Assembly (NCBI GenBank): GCA_016288775.1
Contig: JAEELG010000078.1
Location: 1-64,000, forward strand
Length of the DNA: 64,000 nt
Direction of reading: 5' to 3'
From: Bacteroidales bacterium
GTDB lineage: Bacteria; Bacteroidota; Bacteroidia; Bacteroidales; UBA932
Numbering within the stretch: position 1 is the stretch's first letter; each line of letters opens with the position of its first letter. Positions 1-9,517 of this stretch are shown here, piece by piece. The notes under the pieces are model-generated. The model ran no database searches. It was not told the DNA's origin and saw only the letters and a program-made list of their open reading frames with translations. A program made the translations under genes and the position numbers.

Positions 1-154
1 AATTTCCGGGATCTGTTCCTCTACCTCGCCGCCCATACCCTTGGCTCGCACGCAAAAATCGTGGGCGCCGCCTCCTACGGGAATCTGTATCTGGAAAGCC
101 CGGGAGAGTTTGTCCGATATTGTTTTACTGACCGAAAAAGCCTATCTTTGTAAT

Positions 155-585
155 TATGGATATCAAACTCAACCTCGGCGCCGACAGCTCATAACTCACC
201 GCCGAACCGTTCTTGAGTGAGATCAGCAGGAAAAGGACATCATCCTTCACAAAAATGTTCTCGCAGAGGATGTCTATCCCGTATCCTCGCGTGCCTATAT
301 GGTAGAGTTCCTGTTTCATATTGGAGATTTCTTCAAAGTTGAAAGAGGCCGACGGCCACGAAATCCTTGCTTCCGTCCACAATCTTGGCCACGATGTCCC
401 GGGAGCCGAGATTCACGTACTTCAGCTCAGAGGCAAAACGCAGAAGCACCTCCTGCGAGGTCGAGATAAAAAGCGTATCCGGGGCCTGTGCAAGGCCGAT
501 TCCGGAGCATGCCCACCCAAGGATAAGGATTACCTCTGTAATTTTACTTGCTGGGTACTTGCCGAAGAACCTTGATACAAAATAA
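155..585 (-). pseudogene. traN: Decayed TraN-like (DUF4138) conjugative transposon protein remnant
   Basis: Minus-strand reading gives 'TLFISTSQEVLLRFASELKYVNLGSRDIVAKIVDGSKDFVAV' then a stop, and in another frame 'KQELYHIGTRGYGIDILCENIFVKDDVLFLLISLKNGSAVSYELSAPRLSL'. Both segments resemble the N-terminal and C-terminal parts of Bacteroidales TraN; the middle is missing and the frame is broken. Confidence 0.72.
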
Positions 586-637
586 ATAGCCCGCTCAATA
601 AGAAACGGGCTAAAAGGCTAACTATTTGATTATCAAA

Positions 638-859
638 TCAATATTCTTCCTCGTTAAAGAAAAAATCCTCCTTGGTAGGATAGTCGGGCCAGATGTCCTC
701 GATGGTTTCATATATCTCGCCTTCCTCCTCAAGCTCCTGAAGGTTCTCGATGACCTCCTCGGGGGCGCCGGAGCGGTTGGCGTAGTCGATAAGTTCGTCT
801 TTTGTTGCCGGCCACGGAGCATCGTCCAGGCTGCTGGCTAATTCAAGAGTCCAATACAT
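638..859 (-). CDS. DUF2795-like small acidic protein conserved in Bacteroidetes
   Basis: MYWTLELASSLDDAPWPATKDELIDYANRSGAPEEVIENLQELEEEGEIYETIEDIWPDYPTKEDFFFNEEEY; start trimmed to MYWTLE. Confidence 0.85.
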   Translation of the reverse strand: MYWTLELASSLDDAPWPATKDELIDYANRSGAPEEVIENLQELEEEGEIYETIEDIWPDYPTKEDFFFNEEEY

Positions 860-939
860 AACGAAATAGTCATTAGTGTTTAGGGCGCAAAGATATAAAA
901 ATATTCTCAAGTGCAAATATTTTTGAGTACTTTTGCAAC

Positions 940-1527
940 ATGACTTACGTAAAAGACGAAATTTACTCTCCCGACACCACCGCGGAAATAGCCGGACACG
1001 TGAAGGAAATACTCCGCCTGCTGGGCGAAGATACCTCCCGGGAAGGTCTGCTCAAGACTCCTGAGCGCGTAGCTAAAGCATTGCAGTTCACCACGAAAGG
1101 ATACAACGAGGACGGCATAGAGATAATCCGCCAGGCAATCTTCGACGAGAAATACCAGCAGATGGTGCTGGTGAAAGACATAGAGCTGTACAGCACCTGC
1201 GAGCATCACATGATGCCCTTTATCGGCAAGTGCCACGTGGCCTACATCCCCAACGGAAAGATTACGGGACTGAGCAAAATCGCCCGCGTGGTGGAGACTT
1301 TCGCCCGCCGCCTGCAGGTGCAGGAGAGGCTCACGGTGCAGATCCGCGACTGCATCCAGGAGGCGCTGCATCCGCTCGGCGTGGCCGTAGTCATCGAGGC
1401 CAACCACACCTGCATGCAGGTGCGCGGCGTACAGAAATCGAACGCCATCACCACTACGTCTGCATTCAGCGGGGTATTCCTGAGTTCGTCGCGCACCCGC
1501 AACGAGTTTTTAAACCTGATCCGGTAG
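940..1527 (+). CDS. folE: GTP cyclohydrolase I
   Basis: 195 aa with [48 protein letters not shown] motif of FolE. Confidence 0.97.
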   Translation: MTYVKDEIYSPDTTAEIAGHVKEILRLLGEDTSREGLLKTPERVAKALQFTTKGYNEDGIEIIRQAIFDEKYQQMVLVKDIELYSTCEHHMMPFIGKCHVAYIPNGKITGLSKIARVVETFARRLQVQERLTVQIRDCIQEALHPLGVAVVIEANHTCMQVRGVQKSNAITTTSAFSGVFLSSSRTRNEFLNLIR

Positions 1528-1535
1528 CGGAACTC

Positions 1536-2378
1536 CTAATCCGTCATTCTTGACAGCCGCTCCAGGTCGTAGTCGGCGCGTATCTTGTCGATGATGGCAC
1601 ATACCACCTGGAAGGTGCGTGAATCCTTCGTATAGACCGCCGGAGTGGCGAACGCCACCCTTCCCTGCCGCTTGAGCTTGAGCGCCGACGCGCGCTTCTT
1701 CTCAGACGCCGGATTGTAAACGGCGATGGAGTTGCCTCCGAACATGCTTACTATCTTCATGCAGGGCACGTCGGTCTCGCCGTCGCCGAAATAAATCATA
1801 TTGGTAAACGGTATGCGCTTCTTGTCGTCGGCTATGGAGGCGTTGACACGTTTGTTGTCGCGAGAACTGAAGATGCCCTTGGAAATCTTGAACAGGAACT
1901 GCGTCTTAGCGGTGTAGTCGACGGCGATTCCCGGCCATTCGGCCTCACCTTTTTCGTCGTAGAGGAAGGAACCGGCGAAGATGTGCTTGAACTCGCCTGC
2001 GATTGGACTGCCCTCGATTATCTCCTTGAGGCCGCTGGAATTGATATAATGCTCCACCTGCACGCCGTGGCTGCGCCCGTATTCGTTCACCAGCGAGAAC
2101 CATTCGCGCACGCCGTCGAAGAGTTCGATGCCGGCGCCGAACTGCCGCATCTGGTCGCGCCGCAGGGATATGCCCTGCTTGCGGGCCTCGTCGTACATGA
2201 GCTTCATGTATGCAAGCACGTTGGATGCGTCCTGTCCTATTGCGATGCAGTCGCTCATGCGCCAGAATTCCTCGGGAGTGGATCCTACCGCCTGGATAAA
2301 ACCGAACTCCTGCATGTTGCCCGGAGAAAGGGTGCCGTCGAAGTCGTAAATCAACGCGACTATGGGTTTTTTCTTCAT
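1536..2378 (-). CDS. HAD-family hydrolase
   Basis: MKKKPIVALIYDFDGTLSPGNMQEFGF... DxDGT motif and late FGDGETDVPCM motif; start trimmed from the ORF track. Confidence 0.85.
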   Translation of the reverse strand: MKKKPIVALIYDFDGTLSPGNMQEFGFIQAVGSTPEEFWRMSDCIAIGQDASNVLAYMKLMYDEARKQGISLRRDQMRQFGAGIELFDGVREWFSLVNEYGRSHGVQVEHYINSSGLKEIIEGSPIAGEFKHIFAGSFLYDEKGEAEWPGIAVDYTAKTQFLFKISKGIFSSRDNKRVNASIADDKKRIPFTNMIYFGDGETDVPCMKIVSMFGGNSIAVYNPASEKKRASALKLKRQGRVAFATPAVYTKDSRTFQVVCAIIDKIRADYDLERLSRMTD

Positions 2379-2510
2379 GATTTTCGCCCCTATAATTGAT
2401 ATTTCGCCACAAATATCGTAATAATTCGCCACATACGCACCCACGGGATTGCAAAATATGCGGCGCAGGCCTACTTTTGCCCTGCTAAAACAAAATCCTA
2501 ATTCTTAGAT

Positions 2511-4157
2511 ATGCCTAATTATCCTCACTACCTGGAAAGCTTGCAGAACGCAACCCGCAAGTACTGGGACAAGGCCGCTCTCAACACAATCGGCGGCGAC
2601 GCATTCACTTACGGCCAGATGGCCACCCAAATCGAAAAATTCCACCTCGTATTCAACAAGCTCGGCTTCAAGAAAGGCGACAAGATCGCCCTCTGGGCCC
2701 GCAACGGCGCCCGCTGGGGCATGAGTTACCTCGCCGTGAACACATACGAGACCGTAATAGTTCCCCTTCTGGCAGATTTCACTCCGGACAACGCCGCATT
2801 CCTGGTGAACCACTCGGAAAGCGTCGCTCTCCTCACCAATGCCGACAAATTCGCCAAGATGCCCGTGGACAAGATGCCCAACCTGCACCTGGTAATCGAC
2901 ATCGACTCCTGGAAGTGCCTTTGGGCCAAAGACGAGGCCACCAAAGCAACTTACGATACCATGGAAGACCTTTTCGATGCCAAGTGGGCAGACGGCTACG
3001 GTCCTTCCAACGTCGTCTATCCCACAGATAACTGGGATGACCTTTCCGCCATCAGCTATACTTCCGGCTCCACCGGAGACCCCAAGGGCGTAATGCTCAC
3101 CTACCGCAACTTCAGCGCGAACGTAGACTTCAGCCAGCGCAAGATTCCCGCCGGCGAGCGCATGGTGTCCATGCTTCCCATGGCCCACATGTACGGCCTG
3201 GTGACCGAGTTCATATACCCCCTGTGCAACGGCACCGCTATCTACTGGATGGCCAAGGCACCTACCCCGGCGGCACTCATCAAGGCCTTCTCCGACGTCA
3301 AGCCCTACCAGCTCATCACCGTTCCCCTCGTGATGGAGAAGATTTACAAGAGCAAGGTTAAGCCGACGCTGGACAAGCCTGTCGTCAAGGTTCTCCTCAA
3401 GATCCCCGGCATAAACAACATCATCTACAAGAAGGTGAAGGACGGCCTCATGGCAGCCTTCGGAGGCGAATGCGACCGCTTCATCATGGGCGGCGCCCCC
3501 CTCAACCCCGAGGCCGAGAAACTGTTCCGCCGCATCAAACTGCCTTATCTCGTAGGTTACGGCATGACTGAGGCCTGCCCCCTGCTGGCTTACGAGCACT
3601 GGGACAAGTATGTTCCCGGTTCCTGCGGCAAACCCGTCGACTGCGCCACCGTACGCATCGATTCCGAAGACCCCGAGCACGTGGCCGGCGAGATCCAGGC
3701 CAAGGGCGAGAACATCACCATCGGCTACTTCAAGAACCCCGAGGCATCTGCCAACGCCTTCACTGAAGACGGCTACCTCCGCACCGGAGACCTCGGCATC
3801 ATGGACAAAGACGGCAACCTCTTCATCAAGGGCCGCTCCAAGAGCATGATTCTGAGCGCCAACGGACAGAACATCTATCCCGAGGAGCTTGAGGCCATCC
3901 TCAACAACCTGCCCTATGTGTCCGAGTCAGTCGTCGTCGACAGGGCGGGCAAGATCGTGGGCCTCGTGTACCTCGACGCAGATGCCATCAAACACGACAA
4001 GCTCGACAGCGAGGCCATCTCCGACATTCCCGAGAAGATACGCCTGGGCGCCAACCGCCAGCTGCCTGCATACAGCCAGATAGCCAAGGTCGAGACCGTG
4101 CTCGCACCCTTCGAGAAGACCCCGAAGATGAGCATCAAGCGCTTCCTGTACAAATAG
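2511..4157 (+). CDS. AMP-dependent acyl-CoA synthetase (long-chain fatty acid-CoA ligase family)
   Basis: YTSGSTGDPKGVMLTYRN, YGMTEACPLL, YLRTGDLGIMDKDGNLFIKGRSK motifs of ANL enzymes. Confidence 0.93.
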   Translation: MPNYPHYLESLQNATRKYWDKAALNTIGGDAFTYGQMATQIEKFHLVFNKLGFKKGDKIALWARNGARWGMSYLAVNTYETVIVPLLADFTPDNAAFLVNHSESVALLTNADKFAKMPVDKMPNLHLVIDIDSWKCLWAKDEATKATYDTMEDLFDAKWADGYGPSNVVYPTDNWDDLSAISYTSGSTGDPKGVMLTYRNFSANVDFSQRKIPAGERMVSMLPMAHMYGLVTEFIYPLCNGTAIYWMAKAPTPAALIKAFSDVKPYQLITVPLVMEKIYKSKVKPTLDKPVVKVLLKIPGINNIIYKKVKDGLMAAFGGECDRFIMGGAPLNPEAEKLFRRIKLPYLVGYGMTEACPLLAYEHWDKYVPGSCGKPVDCATVRIDSEDPEHVAGEIQAKGENITIGYFKNPEASANAFTEDGYLRTGDLGIMDKDGNLFIKGRSKSMILSANGQNIYPEELEAILNNLPYVSESVVVDRAGKIVGLVYLDADAIKHDKLDSEAISDIPEKIRLGANRQLPAYSQIAKVETVLAPFEKTPKMSIKRFLYK

Positions 4158-4194
4158 TGACAAATTGTCACTGGAATATTATTTGAGATTGTTC

Positions 4195-4223
4195 AACCGG
4201 CCCGCAAAACGGACCGGTTTTTT
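4195..4223 (+). terminator. Hairpin plus T-tract immediately upstream of htpG
   Basis: AACCGG-cccgcaaaacgga-CCGGTT followed by TTTT; located 4 nt before the htpG ATG at 4227. Confidence 0.55.
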
Positions 4224-4226
4224 ATT

Positions 4227-6083
4227 ATGGCAAACACAAAAGGACAAATCGGAGTAACTACCGAGAATATTTTTCCGGTAATCAAGCAATTCTTGTACAG
4301 CGACCACGAAATCTTCCTTCGCGAGCTGGTCGCCAATGCAGTGGACGCGGAACAGAAGCTCAAGGCGCTGGCGTCCGCCGGAAGTTTCAAGGGAGAGCTG
4401 GGTGAGCTCAAGGTTGGAATTGAGCTCGACGAGAAGAAAAAGACCCTGAAGATCATCGACAACGGCATCGGCATGACGGCCGACGAAGTAGACCGCTACA
4501 TCAACCAGATAGCGTTTTCCAGCGCCGGGGAGTTCCTCGAGAAATATAAGGACCAGACCAACATCATAGGCCACTTCGGCCTGGGTTTCTATTCCGCCTT
4601 CATGGTTGCGAAGAAGGTCACCATCGAGTCGCTCAGCTGGCAGGAAGGCGCCGAAGCGGTGAAATGGACCTGCGACGGCTCGCCCGAATTCACCATGGGC
4701 GCCTGCAAGAAGGAAGACCGCGGCACAGTGGTCACCCTGTACTTCGACGACGAGAGCGCCGAAGAGTTCGGCACGAAGGGCAAGATCCGCCAGCTGCTCG
4801 ACAAATACTGCAAGTTCATGCCCGTTCCCGTAACCTTCGGCAAGAAGACCGAATGGAAGGACGGCAAGAGCGTGGAGACAGGCGAGGACGACGTCATCAA
4901 CGGCATAGAGCCCATCTGGACCAAGGCCCCGTCGGAGCTCAAGGACGAGGACTATCTGAAATTCTACAGGTCGCTCTATCCCATGGAAGAGGAACCGATG
5001 TTCTGGATACACCTGAACGTCGACTACCCCTTCACACTCACGGGCGTGCTCTACTTCCCCAAGATAAAGGAGCGCATGGCCATCGACCGCAACAAGATAC
5101 AGCTGTACTGCAACCAGATGTTCGTGACCGACCACGTCGACAACATCGTGCCCGACTTCCTCACACTGCTGCACGGCGTCATCGACTCCCCCGACATTCC
5201 TCTTAACGTGAGCCGCAGCTACCTGCAGAGCGACGCCAACGTAAAGAAAATCAGCACATACATCACCAAGAAGGTGGCCGACAGGCTGGAAGAGATCTTC
5301 AAGGAGCAGCGCACCCAGTTCGAGGAAAAATGGGACAATATCAAGCTATTCATCGAATACGGCATGCTGTCCGACGAGAAATTCTGCGAGCGCGCGATGG
5401 ACTTCGCCCTGCTCAAGAACACCGACGGCAAGTACTTCTCGCTCGGCGACTACCGCAAGGCCATCGAAGGCGGCCAGACCGACAAGGACAAGAAGGTCGT
5501 GTACCTATACGCCACCGACGCGGAGGCCCAGTACGGAGCCGTGGAGGCCGCGAAGAACCTGGGGTACGACGTGCTTCTGATGGACTGCGAGCTCGACTCT
5601 CACTTCGTGAACATGCTCGAGCAGAAGATTCCCGACACCCGCTTCGCCCGTGTAGACAGCGACACCGCCGACAACCTAATCCCCAAAGAAGACAAGGTGA
5701 AGCCCGAGATGAGCGACGACGACAAGAAGGCCCTCGAGGAACTCTTCAAAGCCGTGCTCCCAGAAGGCAACGAGTACCACGTCGAGCCCGAAAACCTCGG
5801 TGCGGAAGCCGCTCCCGTAGTGCTTACTCAGAGCGAATTCATGCGCCGCTGGCGCGAAATGAGCGCACTCGGCGGAGGAATGAACTTCTACGGAAGCATG
5901 CCGGAGGCATACGAAGTCAAGGTAAACATGGAGAATCCCGTAATCGCACGCATCTGGGGCGACCGCGAGGGCACCGGCGACCTGCTCAGGCAGGTGGTGG
6001 ACCTCGCCCTGCTCGAAAAGGGCATGCTCAAGGGCAAGGCGCTCGCGGAATTCATTGCCAGAAGCGAAAAAATGCTGGGCTAA
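4227..6083 (+). CDS. htpG: Molecular chaperone HtpG (Hsp90)
   Basis: FLRELVANAVDAEQKL, IIDNGIGMTADEV, GHFGLGFYSAFMVA motifs. Confidence 0.97.
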   Translation: MANTKGQIGVTTENIFPVIKQFLYSDHEIFLRELVANAVDAEQKLKALASAGSFKGELGELKVGIELDEKKKTLKIIDNGIGMTADEVDRYINQIAFSSAGEFLEKYKDQTNIIGHFGLGFYSAFMVAKKVTIESLSWQEGAEAVKWTCDGSPEFTMGACKKEDRGTVVTLYFDDESAEEFGTKGKIRQLLDKYCKFMPVPVTFGKKTEWKDGKSVETGEDDVINGIEPIWTKAPSELKDEDYLKFYRSLYPMEEEPMFWIHLNVDYPFTLTGVLYFPKIKERMAIDRNKIQLYCNQMFVTDHVDNIVPDFLTLLHGVIDSPDIPLNVSRSYLQSDANVKKISTYITKKVADRLEEIFKEQRTQFEEKWDNIKLFIEYGMLSDEKFCERAMDFALLKNTDGKYFSLGDYRKAIEGGQTDKDKKVVYLYATDAEAQYGAVEAAKNLGYDVLLMDCELDSHFVNMLEQKIPDTRFARVDSDTADNLIPKEDKVKPEMSDDDKKALEELFKAVLPEGNEYHVEPENLGAEAAPVVLTQSEFMRRWREMSALGGGMNFYGSMPEAYEVKVNMENPVIARIWGDREGTGDLLRQVVDLALLEKGMLKGKALAEFIARSEKMLG

Positions 6084-6108
6084 ATATTTGAAAGTCAAAA
6101 TTTCTGCT

Positions 6109-6116
6109 TATCTTTG
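6109..6116 (+). promoter_or_regulatory. Bacteroidetes-type promoter (-7 TATCTTTG; -33 TTTG at 6087) for rplY
   Basis: TTTG-N18-TATCTTTG matches the Bacteroidetes sigma-ABfr consensus. Confidence 0.6.
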
Positions 6117-6202
6117 CGCCCGCATTTGAAAACCGTATGGTTTTGGTGCAATGGGTCCCGGACCCGATCCGGGATGAGTAACACATTTTAAGAAACAGAA
6201 AA

Positions 6203-6781
6203 ATGCAACATTTCGAACTGAACGGTCAGATCCGCGAGGTGGCCGGAAAGGCTGCCATCAAGGCATTCCGCAAGCAGGGCCTCGTCCCTTGCAATCTCTA
6301 TGGCCCCGGCCTCGAGAACGTACTTTTCACCGTTAACGCCAAAGACCTCAAGGCTGTCACCGACACGCCCAAGGCCCACATCATCGACCTCGTGCTCGAC
6401 GGCAAGAAGAAATACACCGCCGTGCTCCACGAGCTCCAGTGGCACCCTGTGACCGACATCTGCCTCCACGTCGACTTCCTCGCCGTGAACGACAAGAAGC
6501 CCGTCAACATTGAGGTTCCCATCGTTATCACCGGCCATGCAGTCGGTGTCCAGAAGGGTGGCAAGTTCTTCCAGAACGCCCGCAAACTCCGCGTCTGCGC
6601 AACCCTGAAGAACCTTCCCGACGAAGTTACCATCGACATCACCTCCCTCGATCTGGACAAGAAGATCAAGGCCGGCGACGTCAAGCTCGATGGCATTACC
6701 GTCACCACCGACAAGGACGCCATCATCTGCGGCGTGAAGACGACCCGCAACACCGTCGTCGCCACCGAAGAGGCTGCCTAA
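6203..6781 (+). CDS. rplY: 50S ribosomal protein L25/general stress protein Ctc
   Basis: L25 N-terminal domain plus TL5 C-terminal domain; followed by pth as in many bacteria. Confidence 0.93.
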   Translation: MQHFELNGQIREVAGKAAIKAFRKQGLVPCNLYGPGLENVLFTVNAKDLKAVTDTPKAHIIDLVLDGKKKYTAVLHELQWHPVTDICLHVDFLAVNDKKPVNIEVPIVITGHAVGVQKGGKFFQNARKLRVCATLKNLPDEVTIDITSLDLDKKIKAGDVKLDGITVTTDKDAIICGVKTTRNTVVATEEAA

Positions 6782-6783
6782 TC

Positions 6784-7386
6784 GTGTCTGACAAGAGTTA
6801 TCTGGTAGTCGGACTCGGCAACATAGGTGCCGAATACGCCGCCACCAGACATAACATCGGATTCATGGTATTGGACGCCTGGGCTCAGGCGTCCAATATT
6901 TCATTCGAAACGAAGCGCTACGGCGACGTCGCAACCGACGCCGTCAAGGGACGCAAGTTCCATCTGCTCAAGCCTTCCACCTACATGAACCTCAGCGGCT
7001 ACGCCGTCCGCTACTGGCTGCAGGAGCTCGACATTCCGCTGGAGAACCTGATCGTCATCTGCGACGACATCAATCTTCCATTCGGTACCGTACGCATGCG
7101 CATGAACGGCAGCGACGGAGGCCACAACGGCCTTGGAAGCGTGGAGGAACTTCTGGAAACCAGGCAGTACGCCCGCATACGCCTGGGGGTAGGTCACGAA
7201 TTCTCGGAAGGCGGGCAAATCAGATTCGTGCTGGGAGACTTAACCCCCGATCAGCGCGAAGAAGTTGCGGCCATCGCCGTCAAGGTTACTGCCGGAATCA
7301 AAACCTGGGCTTTCGTTGGAGCCCAGAAGGCAATGACAGAACTTAACACCAAGCCGAATGTCGCGGAAAATACACCGAATCAATAA
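6784..7386 (+). CDS. pth: Peptidyl-tRNA hydrolase
   Basis: VGLGNIGAEYAATRHNIGFMVLD ... GSDGGHNGLGSV; GTG start. Confidence 0.95.
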   Translation: MSDKSYLVVGLGNIGAEYAATRHNIGFMVLDAWAQASNISFETKRYGDVATDAVKGRKFHLLKPSTYMNLSGYAVRYWLQELDIPLENLIVICDDINLPFGTVRMRMNGSDGGHNGLGSVEELLETRQYARIRLGVGHEFSEGGQIRFVLGDLTPDQREEVAAIAVKVTAGIKTWAFVGAQKAMTELNTKPNVAENTPNQ

Positions 7387-7483
7387 GTTATTTTTAAAAA
7401 TTGATTGTGTATTAAAAAACTTTTTATATATTGCGACAGATTTTTGGCATTTAATACCAACACAATTTTAATACATTTTTCTT

Positions 7484-7660
7484 ATGAAAGCACTTGTTGA
7501 AAAAATCAACGCAAACATGGAGGCATTCAAAGTAAATGCCGAGGCACAGGTAGTAAAGGGTAACAAAGCCGCCGGCGCCCGCGCCCGCAAGGCTGCTCTC
7601 GAACTCATGAAGGACCTCAAGGAATTCCGCAAGGTTTCCGTGGGCGTTGCAAAAAAATAA
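7484..7660 (+). CDS. Histone H1-like small basic protein (58 aa, not in ORF track)
   Basis: MKALVEKINANMEAFKVNAEAQVVKGNKAAGARARKAALELMKDLKEFRKVSVGVAKK; resembles Bacteroidetes Hc1/H1-like proteins. Confidence 0.82.
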   Translation: MKALVEKINANMEAFKVNAEAQVVKGNKAAGARARKAALELMKDLKEFRKVSVGVAKK

Positions 7661-7789
7661 AAAATTTTTGCATTTCGATGCAACGTTTCTGAAACCTTTT
7701 GCATCTATATAGCAGGTTTAGGTTTTAGTACACGTTTAAAGGTCGGGAGCCGCGAGGTTACCGGCCTTTTGCATCTAAACCAATTCCAC

Positions 7790-9517
7790 ATGACTAAGCG
7801 CCTGATTTCCACTATGATAGCCTTTACCCTCCCGCTGCTTGCAGCAGCCCAGGGCTTCAGGGCGGTTGTCATACCCGTGGAATTCAGCGACGAAACGTTC
7901 AAAGACAAAAACAAGAACGTAGTCGAAAAAATTTCCAGGGCCCGGACATATTTCAACGACCAGTTCAGTCCTGTAAAGTCATTTTCTTTCGATATTCTCC
8001 CCACCGTCAGGCTGCAGAAAGAGCTTTCCTGGTACGGCGCCAATTCTTCCAGCGCCAAGGACAGCCGCATCGACGAGCTGGTTCGGGACGCCGTCGCAGC
8101 TCTCCGTAACGATTTCTCCGTATACGACAACGACGGCGACGGTACAATCGACAACATCTGCATAATTGCGGCAGGCGGCAGCGAGGCCGACGGCGACGGA
8201 GCGGACTGCATCTGGCCCCAGCAGCTGTACCTGAAAGAGCGGGGCGGCAGTTTCGCGCGCGACGGCAAGACCGTCGACAGCTTCTGCATATGCGTCGAGA
8301 AATCCGGTCTCGGCACTTTCTGCCACGAATTCGCCCACAGTTTCGGCCTTCAGGACCTTTACGACACCGACGGGAATGGCTCCGGAGGCACTGCGCCCGG
8401 ACTCTGGGGCTCCCTGAGCCTTATGGACAAGGGAGGCGACAACGACGGAGGCAACACTCCCCCCAATTTCTGCGCTATCGAACTTGAGCAGCTGGGCCTG
8501 GGCAAGCAGATAGAGCTCAAGCGCGGGTATCACCGCCTGCACCCCATTTCCGAAAGCAAGGAATATCTCCGGATCGACACGGACACCAAGGACGAGTATT
8601 TCCTTCTGGAATGTCGCGACAACGCCGGCTGGGACGCCTTCACAGGCGGCAGGGGCCTTCTGGTTTACCACATCGACAAATCCGCCAATAACAGTTGGTA
8701 TTCAGACTATTACAGGCGCAATCTCACTGCCCGGGAGCGCTGGGATGACAATCAGGTGAACTGCCGTCCCGACCACCAGTGCGCCAGGCTCCTGGCTGCG
8801 ACCCCCGGCACCTCCGACGTCAGCAAGATGTTCTTCCCTCTCGAAGGGCGCACGGCATTGGGAGCGGAAACCGACCCCTCCCTCAAATACTGGAGCGGCG
8901 CCACCTCCTCCCTGGCAATCGACCACATTACGCTGGAACTGGACGGAAGCGTCAGTTTCAACGTAATCACTCCGGTGGTCATGCGCGAATCCATGGTCTT
9001 CCAGGACGCCGCCATCTTCAGCTGGAGCGTCGACAACACGCTTTCGGTGGAGAGCTGCACCGTCAGCTGGCATTCCAGCGGCAACAAATCCTACGGAAAC
9101 ATAGGCACCGACACCGCAAACAGGCTGACTGACGGCACCTTTACGGTTACTGTCGAGGGCCTGTCGCCGTCGACAGGGTACGTCCTGCAAATTAAACTGA
9201 TGTGCAGCGACGGCAGCGTACATGCTTACAGCATGGATTTCACCACCAAGAGCAGGCCCAACGGAGCTCGCCCTTTCATCTACCTGAAGAACATTTCCAG
9301 GCGTGACGACGGTTCTTTCCCGACAGGTGAACGCATCCCGCTCAGGATCTTCAACGGCCAGGGAGTGAAACAGGTACAGTGGTTCTTCGATGACATGCGC
9401 ATAGCCCCCGGCCTGGATGGTTTCTGGTATCTGCGCACCAGCGGCACACTCAAGGCCCACGTATGGTACCAAGACGGCAGCAAGGACGTGATAATCAGAA
9501 AAATGGAAGTAAGATGA
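7790..9517 (+). CDS. Secreted M6-family (immune inhibitor A-like) metalloprotease
   Basis: Signal peptide, TFCHEFAHSFGLQDLYDTDG (HExxHxxGxxD), GLWGSLSLMDKGG; C-terminal Ig/Fn3-like region. Confidence 0.88.
   Translation: MTKRLISTMIAFTLPLLAAAQGFRAVVIPVEFSDETFKDKNKNVVEKISRARTYFNDQFSPVKSFSFDILPTVRLQKELSWYGANSSSAKDSRIDELVRDAVAALRNDFSVYDNDGDGTIDNICIIAAGGSEADGDGADCIWPQQLYLKERGGSFARDGKTVDSFCICVEKSGLGTFCHEFAHSFGLQDLYDTDGNGSGGTAPGLWGSLSLMDKGGDNDGGNTPPNFCAIELEQLGLGKQIELKRGYHRLHPISESKEYLRIDTDTKDEYFLLECRDNAGWDAFTGGRGLLVYHIDKSANNSWYSDYYRRNLTARERWDDNQVNCRPDHQCARLLAATPGTSDVSKMFFPLEGRTALGAETDPSLKYWSGATSSLAIDHITLELDGSVSFNVITPVVMRESMVFQDAAIFSWSVDNTLSVESCTVSWHSSGNKSYGNIGTDTANRLTDGTFTVTVEGLSPSTGYVLQIKLMCSDGSVHAYSMDFTTKSRPNGARPFIYLKNISRRDDGSFPTGERIPLRIFNGQGVKQVQWFFDDMRIAPGLDGFWYLRTSGTLKAHVWYQDGSKDVIIRKMEVR

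Noticed and set aside
1-153. Possible 3' end of a plus-strand CDS (NFRDLFLYLAAHTLGSHAKIVGAASYGNLYLESPGEF...)
   Set aside because: Too short at the window edge; the minus frame is equally open over much of it and the ORF would run through a promoter-like sequence. Needs upstream sequence.
2505-3680. 391-aa minus ORF opposite acyl-CoA synthetase (and similar long antisense ORFs at 4179-5174, 11267-12292, 12353-13435, 14665-15669, 24499-25497, 25097-26317, 26618-27739, 29282-30400, 37729-39063, 43130-44494, 50745-52436, 52938-53969, 61474-62745, 62865-63899)
   Set aside because: All lie antisense to clearly identified genes and have composition typical of reverse-complement translation of GC-rich codons.
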